Assembly (NCBI RefSeq): GCF_958979055.1
Contig: NC_084889.1
Location: forward strand, 13,160,761-13,224,760
From: Alnus glutinosa
Lineage: Eukaryota; Streptophyta; Magnoliopsida; Fagales; Betulaceae
Direction of reading: 5' to 3'
DNA: 64,000 bases
How positions within the stretch are numbered: position 1 is the first letter of the stretch; every line of letters begins with the position of its first letter. A program made the translations under genes and the position numbers. Below, piece by piece: positions 1-13,509 of this stretch. Below the pieces are notes generated by a model. It was not told where the DNA came from. It made no database searches and saw only the letters and a program-made list of their open reading frames with translations.

Positions 1-976
1 TAAAGAGAAAAGTTTGTCTCCCCATTGACTAAATACAAAGATGTCAATTTTGTACCTATTTCATGTTTCTATATCAAATCGCGGAAACTCACAATGAATA
101 ACAAGACCAAAAAAAGAAAAAAGAAAAAAGAAAAAAGAGAGATTTTAATATTATAACTATTTCATCATGCTAATATGACAATTATTATTAAATTTTAAAT
201 TAGATGACATGGGCAATGGGTTTTGTTGTTCTTTGAATTATATTACTTCAATTTTTATTCTTTTTTTTTTTTTTTTCTTAACTATATTTTACTTCCTGGA
301 GATTATATAGGATGATGCTTGAGAAGGCAGTACTGCCCGCCCATTAGAAGTAGTAAAGTCGATGCATCTGTTTTATCATAAATATGGAAGAAAATATGTC
401 TTTGAAAATGATCAAAAGATTTGCTGGAATTTCTTACGATCTGGCTAGTAAGAAACTCAGATAAATTTAATTTTTAAAATCAATATGTATTTTTTAAATT
501 ATTAAAAAAGCATACAAAAAGTACGTGTGATTAAAAAAATATATATTTTTCACATGTAATGAATAAATAGCACTATTAAAAGTTAATTTGTAGAAAATTT
601 TGAATATGTGTACATATAAAAATAAAAAAACTATATAATGCAGTGCATAATCTCATCCCATTACATATTTATATTGTACTTTAAAACAGTAAAAACGCCA
701 AATAATTATATGTGTATTATATTTTCTGTTTTCCACCGTAACTATAACAAAATTAACGGGTTAAATTTTGTATAATGCTTTTGAGTCAATTCGAGACTAG
801 TAGACTACCCAAAATAACCTCTTTAATATAAACATGTCAATTAAAAGTCAACTCGCCTGATCCACAAATAATCAGCTTAACCAATATAAAATAAATTAAT
901 TTTCTTTTTTACAATTAAAAATATTCCTAAAAGGCATTTTTTTCATTTATATTCATTTTTATATTAAATCATAAAG

Positions 977-1009
<33 letters not shown>

Positions 1010-1950
1010 TTGCATTTAATTTCATATACAATATAAATGGGTCAAACAAATTGTGTTTGAATTAATTCAATACGATCAGGTTATTAAATGGACTATTCAG
1101 GTAGGATTGAGTCGGGTCAACTCAACATGATCAATTTATTAAATTGATTAAGCAGGTCGTGTTGTAATCCGTTAACTAAAATAAATTGTGTTAAAATTGA
1201 AGAATTTGACATGTTGAACTAAACGAGTCGGACTCAAAATGGCCTTAATTTAACATTTGATTTTGGTGAAAGTCGCATGAAGGAGTAGTGATTGGGCGGG
1301 AACCTTATGGTCCGATTGGGTGTTGAATCTGAATATTATTTGAATATATTGCGCGAATTACGAGGTTTGACTTTGTGAGATAAAATTTAAAAAAATTTAA
1401 AAAAGTTAAATAAAATATAATTTATTTTAAAAAAAAGTAGAATATTATTCAACTTTTTATACCAACCAAACACACCATACCCGGCTTCCTTTCCCCATTT
1501 TTAATAAACAAATCAACTTTATTAAAAAATAAAACAATAAAACAATTGACTTTTTGAATATAATTATTTTGTTTATTGAAAAGGGTAAGGGCCGGCTAGG
1601 TCCCTCCCAATCACTGCTCCGCATGAAGAGTCCAATTCCTGTTAAGAATGCACGCATGAAAATCAGCAATTGGCGCAAAATTCAGATAAAATTTCTTATC
1701 GTTGGGTCTCCGTCCCCCTGAGGCCTGAAGAAGTCGCTTCTGAATGCTACAGGCTTGCAGGCTGCGGCGAATCTTCTTTCACCACTACCCACTGCCTGTT
1801 TCCGGCTCCCTCTCGGATCGCATCAATCAAGGTCACCTTCTTTTTATTTCGTGAAATTGTCTGAAAAGCATCGCAGCCCCCGCAGACGTGTCAATCTCCG
1901 TATGCCCAGAAACCGGAGTATTGCGACATCTGGTTACCATCGTAGTACAT
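1..1950. other. AT-rich intergenic DNA upstream of the NRAMP gene
   Basis: No convincing coding exon is visible. The stretch holds a (TTA)n microsatellite near 979-1010. Around 1030-1250 there is a degraded copy of a dispersed repeat of the 'gggtcaa...acgggtt' type, which also occurs at 53520-53875 and 60310-60655. Open frames at 1457-1976 overlap on both strands and have no recognisable content. The GC-richer piece at about 1690-1830 could be an upstream untranslated exon, but I cannot show it. Confidence 0.6.
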
Positions 1951-1971
1951 TTCCTACCCCCCAAATCGCGG

Positions 1972-1978
1972 TATAAAA
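1972..1978 (+). promoter_or_regulatory. candidate TATA box of the NRAMP gene
   Basis: TATAAAA lies 73 bases upstream of the ATG at 2051. Transcription would then start near 2003-2008 and give a 5' UTR of about 45 bases. The placement is inferred from spacing only. Confidence 0.5.
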
Positions 1979-2050
1979 GCCAGCAATCGCGCACGCCACG
2001 AGGCCATCCCCACCACCCTCTCCAACGTAATCTGCGGAAGAGAGTAAACC

Positions 2051-5000
2051 ATGAGCGCCGCCGCGCGACAAGAGGAGCCCAAGGACGAGGAAGCGAGCCG
2101 GTTGTTGCAGTCCCAGCTCGCATGGGCATCTGACGATGAGGAGGTCGCATTCGAAGCACGGGAGAAGATCCTGATCGTCAACGCGGAAGAGTCGGAGGCG
2201 GAGGGCGTGGATTCTTCTTGGGTCCCACCGTTCTCGTGGAAGAAGCTGTGGATGTTCACGGGGCCGGGGTTTCTGATGAGCATAGCGTTCCTGGATCCGG
2301 GGAATCTGGAGGGGGATCTGCAGGCGGGGGCAATTGCGGGCTACTCGCTTCTGTGGCTGCTCATGTGGGCGACGGCCATGGGGCTGCTCATCCAGCTCCT
2401 CTCAGCCAGGGTCGGTGTCGCCACGGGCCGGCACCTGGCCGAGCTCTGCAGGGACGAGTACCCCAACTGGGCCAGGCTGGTGCTCTGGTTCATGGCCGAG
2501 GTGGCCCTCATTGGCGCCGATATTCAGGAGGTCATTGGGAGTGCCATTGCTATCCAGATTCTCAGCCACGGGTTCTTGCCGCTTTGGGCCGGAGTTATTA
2601 TTACGGCCTCCGATTGGTAATCTTGTTCATTGCTCTTGCCAAGTTTAATGTTTTTTTTTTTTTCAAATACTACATGTTTGTGGGTTTTGTTTCTGGCTTC
2701 TGGGTGTCGAACTTGGAAGTGGAATTGATAACTAAGGTGGATTTGCTTGGGCAAAACGATGGTCCATTATGTTAACTGGGACTTCTTTTTTCTGTTGTTT
2801 CTGTGATGGACAGTTTCATGTTTCTATTTCTTGAGAACTATGGAGTGAGAAAGCTAGAAGCTGTGTTTGCGGTTCTCATTGCGACCATGGCTCTATCATT
2901 CGCCTGGATGTTTGGCGACACAAAACCCAATGGGAAAGAACTTTTAATGGGTAAAAATTTGAATATTATTTGGATGGACATTAAATCAATCAGCGTGTTT
3001 CTTTTATCAGGTATCATCATTGGCCGGAACCATAGAATTTAACTGAATTTGATCCTCGTAGGCCTTTTGATTCCAAGACTCAGCTCAAAAACAATTCGGC
3101 AGGCTGTGGGAGTTGTGGGTTGTGTCATAATGCCTCACAATGTGTTCTTGCACTCTGCTTTGGTACAGTCGAGAAAAATTGATCCCAACAAGAAAGGCCG
3201 GGTTCAAGAAGCAATCAACTACTACTCGATTGAGTCATCGGTTGCACTCTCAATCTCCTTCATGATCAATTTGTTTGTGACAGCTGTTTTTGCCAAGGGA
3301 TTTTATGGTACCAAACAAGCCAATAGTATTGGACTAGTAAATGCAGGGAAGTATCTTGATGATAAGTACGGAGGAGGACACTTTCCAATCCTTTATATAT
3401 GGGGTATTGGGCTATTGGCGGCTGGACAGAGTAGCACAATAACTGGCACGTATGCTGGACAGTTTATCATGGGAGGCTTTCTCAACCTCCGTCTTAAGAA
3501 ATGGATGAGGGCATTGATCACTCGGAGTTTTGCAATTGTGCCAACTATCGTCGTAGCTCTTGTATTTAATACCTCTGAGCATTCGTTGGATACCTTGAAT
3601 GAGTGGCTTAATGTGCTTCAGTCAATACAGATTCCTTTTGCACTTATTCCCCTTCTTACATTGGTGGCCAAGGAGCAGGTCATGGGGGTCTTCAGAATTG
3701 GGCCTGTTCTTGAGGTTCGTTATGATTTACGAGCTTCACTACATTTTTTTTTTCTTTTGTTCTCTCTTTTCGATAAATAATTTGAATATTTCATTGAAAA
3801 AGAGAAACCCCAATCAAACAGTACGTATACAGAGGTTTTCCCTCAAGAATCTCAATCTGAGATTTAAAGAATCAAAATCTTCAAAAGAATTAGTGAAACA
3901 CTTCCGAAAGGGTGTCAGAACCAATCTTAGGCAATTTGGAATCTGAGATTTAAAGAATCGCAATCTGAGATTTAAAGAACCAATCTTAGGCAAGACAATT
4001 TACTACTCTGTCATTTCGGGATTGTACTATTTTTCACTTTGTGTTGACAGCCACATGTTGTGTTTCAGACCTTGTAGCCTAGCGGCTATGTGAGTGGACA
4101 ATGGCCCTGTTTAGTCTCGCCCTTCCCCCTCCCCCCGCCCTTTTCCCACGACAAGTTTTACCTGCCGTGTCTGAATGTCAGACTTTTGGCAGAAAACTTT
4201 TATTGGTTTGAAGCGTGAAGCTTCACTCCTCCCCTGAAATTCCAATTTTACCCCGCATGAATTTCGGGAGCAATTTTTTCAGGGAATGATTTTTTTTATG
4301 CCATGCGGGATAAAATTGGAATTTCATGGGAGGGTGAAGCTTCACGCTTCAAAACGAGCCAAAGTCTTCCGCCAAAAGGACACCGGCATGGATATTTTGT
4401 CGGGGGGGAGGGGTGATACTTAACAGGGCCAATGACTCTGAGATCAAGGTTTTAAGGATAGGGGTAAACAAATAGGCATCTATTTAGTCCGTTACTTGAA
4501 TTAGTTATGGTTGAAATCGATTTAGATCATTGCATCCTCTACAAATTCAACTTTGATGTTTGGAAAAACTAGTTACTAAGAGAGAAAGAGGATAAACTTC
4601 AGAAATCGCTGCTCATGTCAAAACAGCCATCAACTGTTATTTGTTTCAAATTTCTCTTGAAACAATTCTAGTTACTTGCTTGATCATTCTTGTACTAGAT
4701 CCTCATTATGATTTCGGTTTGTCTTTTTTTCTTTTTGACTTAAATATATGTATTCATCAAATTAATTTTATATTTGGATTCTCAATGTCAATTAAGTTTT
4801 ATCTTAAACTTCCACTATCAGGACCGTGTATTGTCTACTCACATATTTTAGTTAGCAACTCATTTGCTTATGTTTTTCCTTCGGTGATCATCATCTAGGA
4901 CTGTACTGGAGAGATTTGTAAAGGCACTAACAAGAAGTATACGCTTATATTTTGAGTTTTGTTTTCTTTGAGCTTGTGTTTTTCACGTTAACCTGATTTG

Positions 5001-5108
5001 TAGATAACTGTGAGTGTGCAAGTATACTTCATACGTTTGCTTGGGTTAGGTGGTCTCATGTTTAGTGAATTCTGGTGCTACCGTGTTAGGTTCTTTTTTT
5101 TTTTTTTT

Positions 5109-5152
<44 letters not shown>

Positions 5153-6419
5153 ACTTGTGTTGCTTGGCACAGTGGGCTTAAAACCAATCTCAGTAAATTG
5201 TACATCACAGAGAGATAAGGTCATAGATTTTAAAATATCTGTGTGATAACTTTGGTCCTTTGTCTCTTTTTCGGTGAAGTTTATGGGCATAATAAGCATG
5301 CCATGGTTGTTAGGAATATCTGCCATTTGATTTGCATGATATATTGCAATATGGTTGCAAATAGAGATGCCATGGATCTTATTAGCAGGAAGTAAATATT
5401 AACTAAATCTGGAGTTCCTGCTGCAAAATAGGGAAACAACTACTCTGTTGAGATTTGGAATGTTCCGAAAAGATGAGGTTAGTCATCTATAGGTGGGTAT
5501 TTATTGGCGAACATTTATATACTTGGGAGGAAACAGGGAAAAGACAAGGTTGCCAACAAAGGCACTCCAAGAGAGGGAGCTAACAATAAGACGAGGCTAG
5601 CAATCTTGTCTCTTTAATGATTTAGCTTTAAAATGAGAACGGAAATATTCAAGATACTCTGTGACTAATGTAACCTCAAACTACATGCTCAACTAGTCAT
5701 TTGTATGGTAGTTGGAGTTTTCCATCAATTATTTCGTTTACTGATAGAAAGGAAATATATGGAGATTAAAGCTTTTCGTTTCTATAAATAAATGAAGGCT
5801 GTAGTCCATATTATGCTGAAGGGCTTAACTCATAGATTACTGACCCTTTATCTCCTTGCAAAAGAAATGAAGTTACAATATTTTTCTATTGTAATTGAAA
5901 ACAAAAACGTTTTGAAATATTTACTCTGTTTTTGTTGTTTGTTCAGTTAAAAAATGTATGTTTCAACTTACTCATCAAGTAGACAAAGCTGGTTGGTGTT
6001 GTTTATCATTCTCATCGAGTTTCTCCTCATGTTGCATGCATAGCATGATAGTAAACCTGAGTTCCAGGTGGTTTGAAGTTGTTCTCTTAAATTATTGGAG
6101 TTGCGGGCATTGTCTATCATTCAGTTAAATTGACCTCCAAATGATAACAACTACCTACCTAATTTTATCTCTAATACTTTGTCAATTAATGTTGTAGAGG
6201 GTGGCGTGGACTGTGGCTGTACTGGTAATAGTGATCAATGGGTATTTGTTGCTAGATTTTGTTATATCTGAAGTTAAGGGATTGCTGTTTGGTTTTGTGG
6301 TCTGCACTGGCACAGCTGCGTATATAGCATTTATTGTATATCTTGTTTTACGTGGTGGTGCCGTTCCTTCCGATTGGATTACCATACTGTCCAAGCGGTT
6401 TGCTTACACTGGGAACTGA
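2051..6419 (+). CDS. NRAMP2-like: NRAMP-family divalent metal transporter (NRAMP2/3-like), 4 exons
   Basis: A proton-coupled divalent metal (Mn/Fe) transporter of the NRAMP (SLC11) family. I place the exons at 2051-2616, 2814-2950, 3062-3714 and 6198-6419. All introns are GT-AG, the phases join cleanly, and the product is 525 aa, normal for plant NRAMP2-5. Seen in the protein: an acidic soluble N-terminus (about 1-60); DPGN in TM1 (residues 82-85) and MPHN in TM6 (258-261), the known metal-binding motifs; and the family transport signature [18 protein letters not shown] (356-373). There are about 12 hydrophobic segments. The N-terminus and the '[19 protein letters not shown]' block match the NRAMP2/3/4/5 subgroup, whose characterised members act in endomembranes (trans-Golgi or vacuole). 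The exact subcellular site is inferred. Intron 3 is 2.48 kb and carries a foldback element. The ATG at 2051 is chosen because it begins the homologous acidic leader just after a TATA box. The gene appears intact. Confidence 0.93.
4103..4430. mobile_element. foldback MITE-like element in NRAMP intron 3
   Basis: A 328-bp imperfect palindrome. The left end begins GGCCCTGTTTAG and the right end reads AACAGGGCC, its complement. The arms share 'GAAGCGTGAAGCTTCAC' and 'GAAATTCCAATTTTA' in inverted order. The flanking triplet AAT occurs on both sides and may be a 3-bp target duplication. No coding capacity. The shape fits a non-autonomous DNA transposon; the superfamily is not certain. Confidence 0.75.
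5092..5149. repeat. adjacent poly-T and poly-A tracts in NRAMP intron 3
   Basis: About 17 T, one C, then about 40 A, which could fold into a hairpin. It may be an assembly- or slippage-prone site or a foldback remnant. No other feature is visible here. Confidence 0.7.
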
Positions 6420-6982
6420 TGCCAACAAATATTACATATATTTCAAGAAACTACAAAAATTTCATAATCATGCTGCTGCTGAATGGAGCTGCTTTGTAGC
6501 ACAAGAGGGTCATCAATCTGCTCTCCAGAAGTGAGCATTCCTTCTACATAACTACCTCTAACATTAGTGCATCTCGAATGCGAGTATACAGATACAAACA
6601 ATTGCAAGCGTTTACCTTTAACTGCTTTTTTTGCATGATGGAGCTTCATGGAGTTATATCCTTCTCTACGTTTCAGAGGATGGATTTAGCATTGTCTCCA
6701 CCTTTCAGGACGAGTTACCCTTATTGTACAAGATTCAGTGTGCTTATTTATTTCCCCAGTAAGATAGATCAATATGTAACAGCTTATCATGTACCATAGT
6801 TAAATTGGCAACAATTTGTTACCTTGAGGGATCAATACAACAGGATGAAGGGAATTCTGCAGAACTCTTGTTCTCTCTCTCTCTCTCTCTCTCTCTCAAG
6901 TAGTTCCACTCTGATTTTCTTTTGGGATAGGATCAATACCTCAACATTCTCTGTCGGAATAGGATTCTAGAGTAGTTCCAGT

Positions 6983-7030
<48 letters not shown>

Positions 7031-8850
7031 TATTGTTATTATTGACGGAGTGAATTGCACGACCGAGGTCAATAATGCTTGCGAAAGAGAGTAAAAGCAA
7101 GCACAAAGATTTGTCGAGTGAGTTGGTGAGAGATGTCTCTAATGCTTAAGTCTGGTAAAGAATTTTGAGATAGAAACAAGAACAAAATGCAAGAATGGTG
7201 GGTGTTAGGTAGTGCTACATGTCTATTGGCCATATTAAGGGGTTATGATTGTCTACGAACACTTTAGGTTCATTAGGCGTTTTTCACAACCAATTAGATG
7301 CAATTATTTGCATTCCCAGCAAGGTGTACGTAGTTTTGGGTTCATAATGTAATGACTCATGCTAATTAATATAATTTCTTTCCACACATTATTAACAAAA
7401 AGATCCAATTTAATTTTAGATAAGATAGTTTTCAATATCAACCAATCACTTTGATCCACCCAGTGTCATGTGTAAGGTTTTTTAATGAAAGAAATAATTG
7501 TGGTTTGGCATCCACTATAATCTTTTAGTCGCTTTGATGTTTCTAATCACAGTATCCACTTTGTACAGATATTGTAAACAAATTAAGTCGATCATAAAAA
7601 TAGTTTATAATTTCAAGTGGGGGCACTGTAAAGATATATAATTGAACAAATAAAATGCTAAATCATAATTTGTCTTAATTGCTAATTTCGTAACTCCTAA
7701 TCATTATTAATATATTAATTTAACATGTGTAGCTTCCTAAGAGCAGTAGCAGCATATATATATAAAAAAAAAAAAAAACCATTTGGTAACATTGTAGCTA
7801 CCAAAGGGTTTAGGAGAAATATAAGAAAACTAATGTGGGTATTTTTTGTGATTTTTTTTTTTTTTTAATTTTCTCTATATTTAATAAAATAAACTACCAA
7901 ATATTGGCTACTAGTGCGCTAATAAGGTATGACCCAAGTTGAGTAGTGGCGTCCAATTCAATAATTCATTGCCTCCTAGTAGGTTGCAACCATTCACCAT
8001 TGTCTTATAGTGCCATGTGCACGCTAACAAGTTAAGGACATTGTCTAATTCTTTATCAGGAATAATGCATGAGACAATTAGAATGGCTGTGGCATGACAA
8101 TTATCCTCTGTGTTGTGCTCCCCATAAGCAAATAGGTTAACTCGGCTCATTGGAGATTGTGGGTTGGGCCCGCAGCCTGGCCCAAGCATGCATTTTCTGC
8201 TCGGGTGACTGTCTGGTTGGGTGGATATTCAGTATATAAGGTACCAACGTCAGTTTTTATTTTATTTATTTATTTTTTGTTATAATCTTATTTGCAATAT
8301 TTCAGATTGATCATGTGGTGACTACATGGAAGGCTGGAACCCACTTGATGTGGGTGAACGAGGCCGTGTGAACCATTTAGATATGGACCATACAAATTAA
8401 GGGTGGGACTAATATTCCTAGGAATTAACTCAAGCCTCAATTCTAAGGTCTTTTTTTATATATTTAATTTCTACGTCTATCCGCGTCAGTTATGACCTTG
8501 ACGTGGGAAATGGCCCGACCAAGGAATATTGTCACCTCATATTCTCATCATCACTTGATGCTATGTCTCCGGCACGTTTTCTTTACACGCTCTCTGCTCT
8601 AAATTTCAATGTCGGATGTCATCAAATTTAGCATGTTCATCAACAATGTCAAAAGAGGAAAAGAAAGTTGACTCTGTTTTTGGAAAATAGTTTTGAAAGG
8701 AGAAATGAGTAAGAAATTTATTGACCTGATATAAAGTAAACAAATTTAGAGAGAAATTTTATTTTTATTTTTTCAATTTTCATGATTTTTGTAATCTTAT
8801 TTTTCAAAGTTCAAAAATGTATAGAATTTTTACTTTTTTACAATTTCACT
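6420..8850. other. 3' flank and intergenic DNA after the NRAMP gene
   Basis: The first few hundred bases probably hold the NRAMP 3' UTR; I see no clear polyadenylation site. A (CT)n microsatellite lies at about 6871-6898 and a pure T run at about 6987-7025. A minus-strand open frame at 7911-8189 has no recognisable domain. No gene is supported. Confidence 0.6.
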
Positions 8851-9190
8851 CATTTCGTTAGGGTTTCGATTAAATCAGCTTTGTGCAGCCGTTTTGGGCG
8901 AGGAGGAAAATCTTCCCTTTTCCCTTCTCATCTCTTTTGATTTTCTTGGTGTTTTCTCTTCCCTTTTAGTCCCCCTCCATGAATCGCAGCAGCAACACCT
9001 CACCTCCCTCAATAGCGCTACACCTCCATCTACGGCCTCCGATCTCCACCCTCACTTCGTTTACTGATCGTGGTCAATTCTTAAGATTTTGATCTGGAGC
9101 ACAAATCGTGGCTTTTCCAAGCTAGATTCATACTTCTTCGTTAGTCTCGCTCGTTGACGTGCCTCACCACCGGTTTTCTTGGTCTATCCA
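8851..9190. other. left half of the sequence interrupted by the large retrotransposon
   Basis: A GC-richer segment, including a stretch resembling a gene start around 8980-9060, continues on the far side of the retrotransposon at 19746. ATCCA at 9186-9190 is the target site. Removing the insertion would join 9190 to 19746. I do not recognise the disrupted unit, which could itself be a repeat. Confidence 0.5.
9186..9190. other. target-site duplication, left copy
   Basis: ATCCA immediately before the TG of the left LTR. The same five bases follow the CA of the right LTR at 19741-19745. Confidence 0.9.
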
Positions 9191-12100
9191 TGTGACGACC
9201 CGTTTTTTTTTTTTTTTTTTTTTTATACAAACATAAAACGAGTCATCGCAGTGGCACGACTACGTGTCGCTCAGCCAACATATGACACATGCCCCATAAC
9301 ATGTACCTGATAATCAGAGTATAACATACATCTATCTATGCAGCGGAAAACATAAATCTGAATAGCGGAAATTACAACTTATACATCTATCATAAGTTAA
9401 TTACAACAAAGAGCCATTTAACATCTATATGCTTAAGTCTTATTAACACTATAACAATAATGGCTTAACAAAGAATAAGTGACACAAACGTCACAAGCCA
9501 TACCAAACCTATAAAATAGTGGACAACCCGTGGTCCGACAATTACAACTGTCGCGGTGAGCTTCAGTCATAATATCCCAAGCACACTGCTACCGACCCAT
9601 CGACTATACCGTAGTACCTGCAGCCAAAGAAACATCATCTACACGGTTGTGGTGGTATCCACATCCGCATAGGTGAAATAGTGAGTTCACCGCCTTAGTA
9701 TACCTCATACTAAGACCTCAGTGGTATAAGACTAACTGAGTTTTCACAAAGAACCAACCTTTATATTATTTTAGTCGTGCGAGTACTATATTAGCCACAA
9801 TTTACCAACAGCTAATGCAGCAAACACCGACTATTCAGAAATCATTTAAAACATACTATATAGCTGTGAAAACATGTAGAAGTTCCAGACATCCCTCCTT
9901 GGAAGTTTCTACATATAGACCCATCTATAATAATACTTTTCACCGGTCGCTTGGACATATGTGCACACGATCACTCCATCACAGATATCACGTATACACA
10001 TAAGTCTTCAGCAAAGAACATGGCATCTTACTTTTCCGTACTAGGATAACATCCTTCAACAAAACACTCGCAACACCATCTCTAATCGTATTCCAGCTTC
10101 GTGCCTTGACGTTAGTAGATCATGAGAGCACTAGAGTTAAACTCAATCATGCTAACACGTCTTTCCTGAAGAACAAGAACAGTCAACCTTCCTACTCATA
10201 GACATGCCATTACTCGCACCTGGGTAGTCATGTATCCATGTACTTTCAAGTTCAATGTATGCTATTAACACATGACTATCCGATAGAAATATACATAAGC
10301 GCTTTTCATTTAAGACACTTATGCATACCAACACGTCTAGTAAAATCTACTCATAACATAAAAACCTCTCTCACAAAACAATGCTATATATGCTATGCAT
10401 GAACTGGGGCTGATACTGTTATGCTGCTGATACTGATACTGCTGATACTGATACTGTTGTGCTGCTGATATACTGATACTGCTGGTATGTATGCTCTATA
10501 CTACATGCTCAATGTTCCGTGCTTGACCAGTATATATTTCCTACTGTGTCACGCTGAAATTATGCAGTTGTTAAATCACGTCCTCTCAAAACAAAACAAA
10601 TCCAGCATTTTACCCAACACTTTGAAATCATTCAAAACTTAGTTTCTTTATCAAATCTACGCAGTTTCAACATGACATGTTCTCAAACAATTTGCATAAT
10701 TTAGATCTCAACCGCAAAACATACTCAAAACACTTTAAATCAATTAACACTTTTCCCTCATGCATCAATTCTTAAACATCATTGATAATATTTGAACATA
10801 ATCGAAACTAAACAAATCATCTCAAAGCATATACATTTCATCATATGGTTGGTTCGGTTTCATAAACAACATATATATTCTTATCAATCCAATACATATA
10901 AAAATATATATTTTCTCAGTGAGTGGAATACCCACCTTGGCTGCATTGGACTCCAACTCGAACACTCCTTGGACTCTAGTCATTTGGACTCTACATTGGA
11001 GAACCAATTAAAGTCTCCAATCCGAATATGATCCTGCAAACATTGGTATCGTTAGACTACACTATTGAATCACATACTCTATGACACCCTAACTACCCGC
11101 GTGCTCACACGTCACATCACTCGCTTCTAAAGCTAGCTAGGTATCCTAAACTATTATTAGGCTAATCATTGGTTATAGGTTCTTATTATATCTTGCTTAT
11201 TAATTAGGAGATGTATTTACTATTTTAGTTGCCTACATATTATTATTACATCACATTACCATTGTGAATCCATTAATGGTTTGTTGCTTATTTACTAAGT
11301 TAACAATATATATTTAACATGTATGCATGCATATGTATATATGTACATATATACATATACATATACAATACTTAAACCTAGTCCATTAATACACTAAATT
11401 ACTTAGTGTACATAGATAAGTAAATTGGATACCAAGTTACCTTACTATCATTATTAGACATTAAGCTTATGGTTTGTTTATCCACATAAGCCTAATTCAG
11501 TAATAAACTTAAGTACTTTTAATATAGATGAATAAGTGCATTAGTTATTTAATTACTAACCATATAAATAGTTTAGATTATAGAACCTTAACCTTATACA
11601 ACATATTAATTTAATAGCACTTTTTAAGCTACTTACGATTACATAGTATAATATACATTCTTAAAGCTTGAGGCATATACATTAACCTCAAAGCATTAGC
11701 CATAAGCTCCCATAACTAACCTCTAATTTAAATAATCCCATCAACCATAACTTCTACTAAAATCTCCTAACAAGTACCGCCCTTCACTTCCAAAATCATA
11801 TATGCTCATAATCCAATTTTTACCAAGATCTACCACATAGCAAGGATCCTCAAAATTAACTGCAAATCAAGGGTCTAGACACCCACAAGCATCAAAGGCC
11901 TAAAACCAACTCCTATAAAAATAAAAACCACACATCTCTAATTAATTCAACTTCATCAACACCTAAAATATTTAACATCATAAGCATATCATGGAGCACA
12001 TATTAGCCCATCATCCACTAAAAATCACCAACCCATGGAAACCTATCTAGAATTCCAACCAAAATCCTTCCAAAAATCAACCCAAAATCATCAAGAACCA

Positions 12101-13496
12101 CATACATAAATCCAGCCCTCAAAACCAAGTCAATTAACCCAATTAATAACCAACCCAAGAAGAAATTCCAGAATTTCTCAATCTAAACAACTCATTCATT
12201 TAATGAAATTAAAGAACTAAAACTACCAATCCAATAAGAGTTGGTTCTACCAAAACATCCATCAAATTAAAATGTCAAACCACATCAAAACTCAACTTCA
12301 AGAACACTAACAACCAACATGGTTCAACCTCATAAAACCAAATGGAAATTCCATCACCACCACACCATTCCATTCGGCTATACTAAGAAAATATTCAATA
12401 CCAATCAAACTCCAACCCAACATTATAACAAAACCCCAAAATTTCCAAACAAAACCCTAAATTCGGACTCAACTAGAAACTCCACAAATTAATGTGATTT
12501 CAAGCAATAAATCTAATGGGTATGATGGAATATCAACAATAATCTCTCAAAAACCGGAACCCACTACTATTCACTTGATTTCTATGCTCTATAAACAATA
12601 GGTAACAACAAAGTACCAAAAAGGTTAGGGATTTACCATTTTGTTCCAAAACACCGAACCCCCATGGACCAAGAACTCAGTTTTCTTCTCCTCCGGTCCG
12701 CAAGTCCCTACATCTCTCACGATCTCAGTGTCTCACCCTCTCGGTAGCTCCTTCTCTCACGAGCTGCATCATCCGGACTGGGTCCCTCGTGACCACACGG
12801 GTGTGTGTGTGTGTGAGCTGAAGAGAAGAGGAAAAATGGAAGAGAAGGGAGATGGAGATCGTGCTGCTACAAAGAGGAGAGGAGAAGAAAAGAAATGAAG
12901 AGGAAAAGAAAAGAGGGAGTGGGCTGCTGCTGCCGTGAAACAGGGGGAGAGAAAAGGGGAAAAGAGAAAAAGAAGAGAAAAGGAAGAGAGAGAAAAAGTG
13001 GGAGGGAGAGAAGTGCGTGCATGCGAGGAGAGAGGGAGAGAAAGAAAGAAAAGTGAAAGAAAAAGAGAAGGGAAGACCGGTTGGGCTTGTCCCATATTCT
13101 TATTTCCTTTTTCTTTTCTTTTATTAATATCAAAAGGTAAGGCATCTCCCAAGCCACAACAAAGTGACACATGGCATTGGATGGGATTCTCTTTTATCTT
13201 AAGGCTTTATCTTCTATAAAATTACTGCAGTGCCACACCTAATGTTTGTTCTATCTTTTGTTAATTAATATTCAACCCCATTTTTAATCTAACTACATTT
13301 TACCCATACAATTAGTCATTTATTACCCGATTACTCATTAGTATTTTATCATTCTAATTTCATTATTTTATCCTAAATTCATTTTATCTTAATAACATGC
13401 ATATTATTACTTAAGATCTAATTATTAGTCTCATCTAATTAATAAATATAATTTATAAATTTGCTAAGTCACCTATTTATTTTCTTGGTCTTCACA
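9191..13496 (-). repeat. LTR of the LARD (3' LTR in element orientation)
   Basis: 4306-bp LTR with ends TGTGACG...TTCACA. It contains a 22-base T run near its left end, an imperfect CTGATA repeat (about 10418-10485), an extremely purine-rich block (about 12820-13075) and TA-rich stretches. Open frames inside it are short, repeat exactly in the other LTR, and have no domain, so I do not call genes. Confidence 0.93.
10418..10485. repeat. imperfect CTGATA/CTGCTG short tandem repeat in LTR
   Basis: Alternating 'ctgatactg' and 'gctgctgatac' units. An identical copy lies in the other LTR at about 16662-16729. Confidence 0.8.
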
Positions 13497-13509
13497 TCCT
13501 CCCCTCCTT
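13497..13509 (-). other. polypurine tract of the LARD
   Basis: On the minus strand AAGGAGGGGAGGA directly precedes the LTR start TGTGAAGACC, the expected place for plus-strand priming. Just upstream (minus strand, about 13510-13535) the sequence reads NFEDEIL then stop, resembling the tail that precedes the polypurine tract in Tekay/Del-type Gypsy elements. Confidence 0.75.

Noticed and set aside
3784..3980. Repeated 'gagatttaaagaatc' phrases in NRAMP intron 3
   Set aside because: Short, irregular and few; not enough to define an element.
7911..8189. 92-codon minus-strand open frame
   Set aside because: No recognised motif, no splice-consistent neighbours and no conserved pattern.
10418..10485. 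Possible CRISPR-like or spaced repeat
   Set aside because: The units are contiguous and imperfect with no spacers; it is a short tandem repeat in an LTR of a eukaryotic genome.
12641..13219. Open frames of 85-133 codons on both strands in the purine-rich block (repeated at 18885-19463)
   Set aside because: They lie in an LTR, are overlapping low-complexity Lys/Glu/Arg or Ser/Phe/Leu strings, and have no domain.
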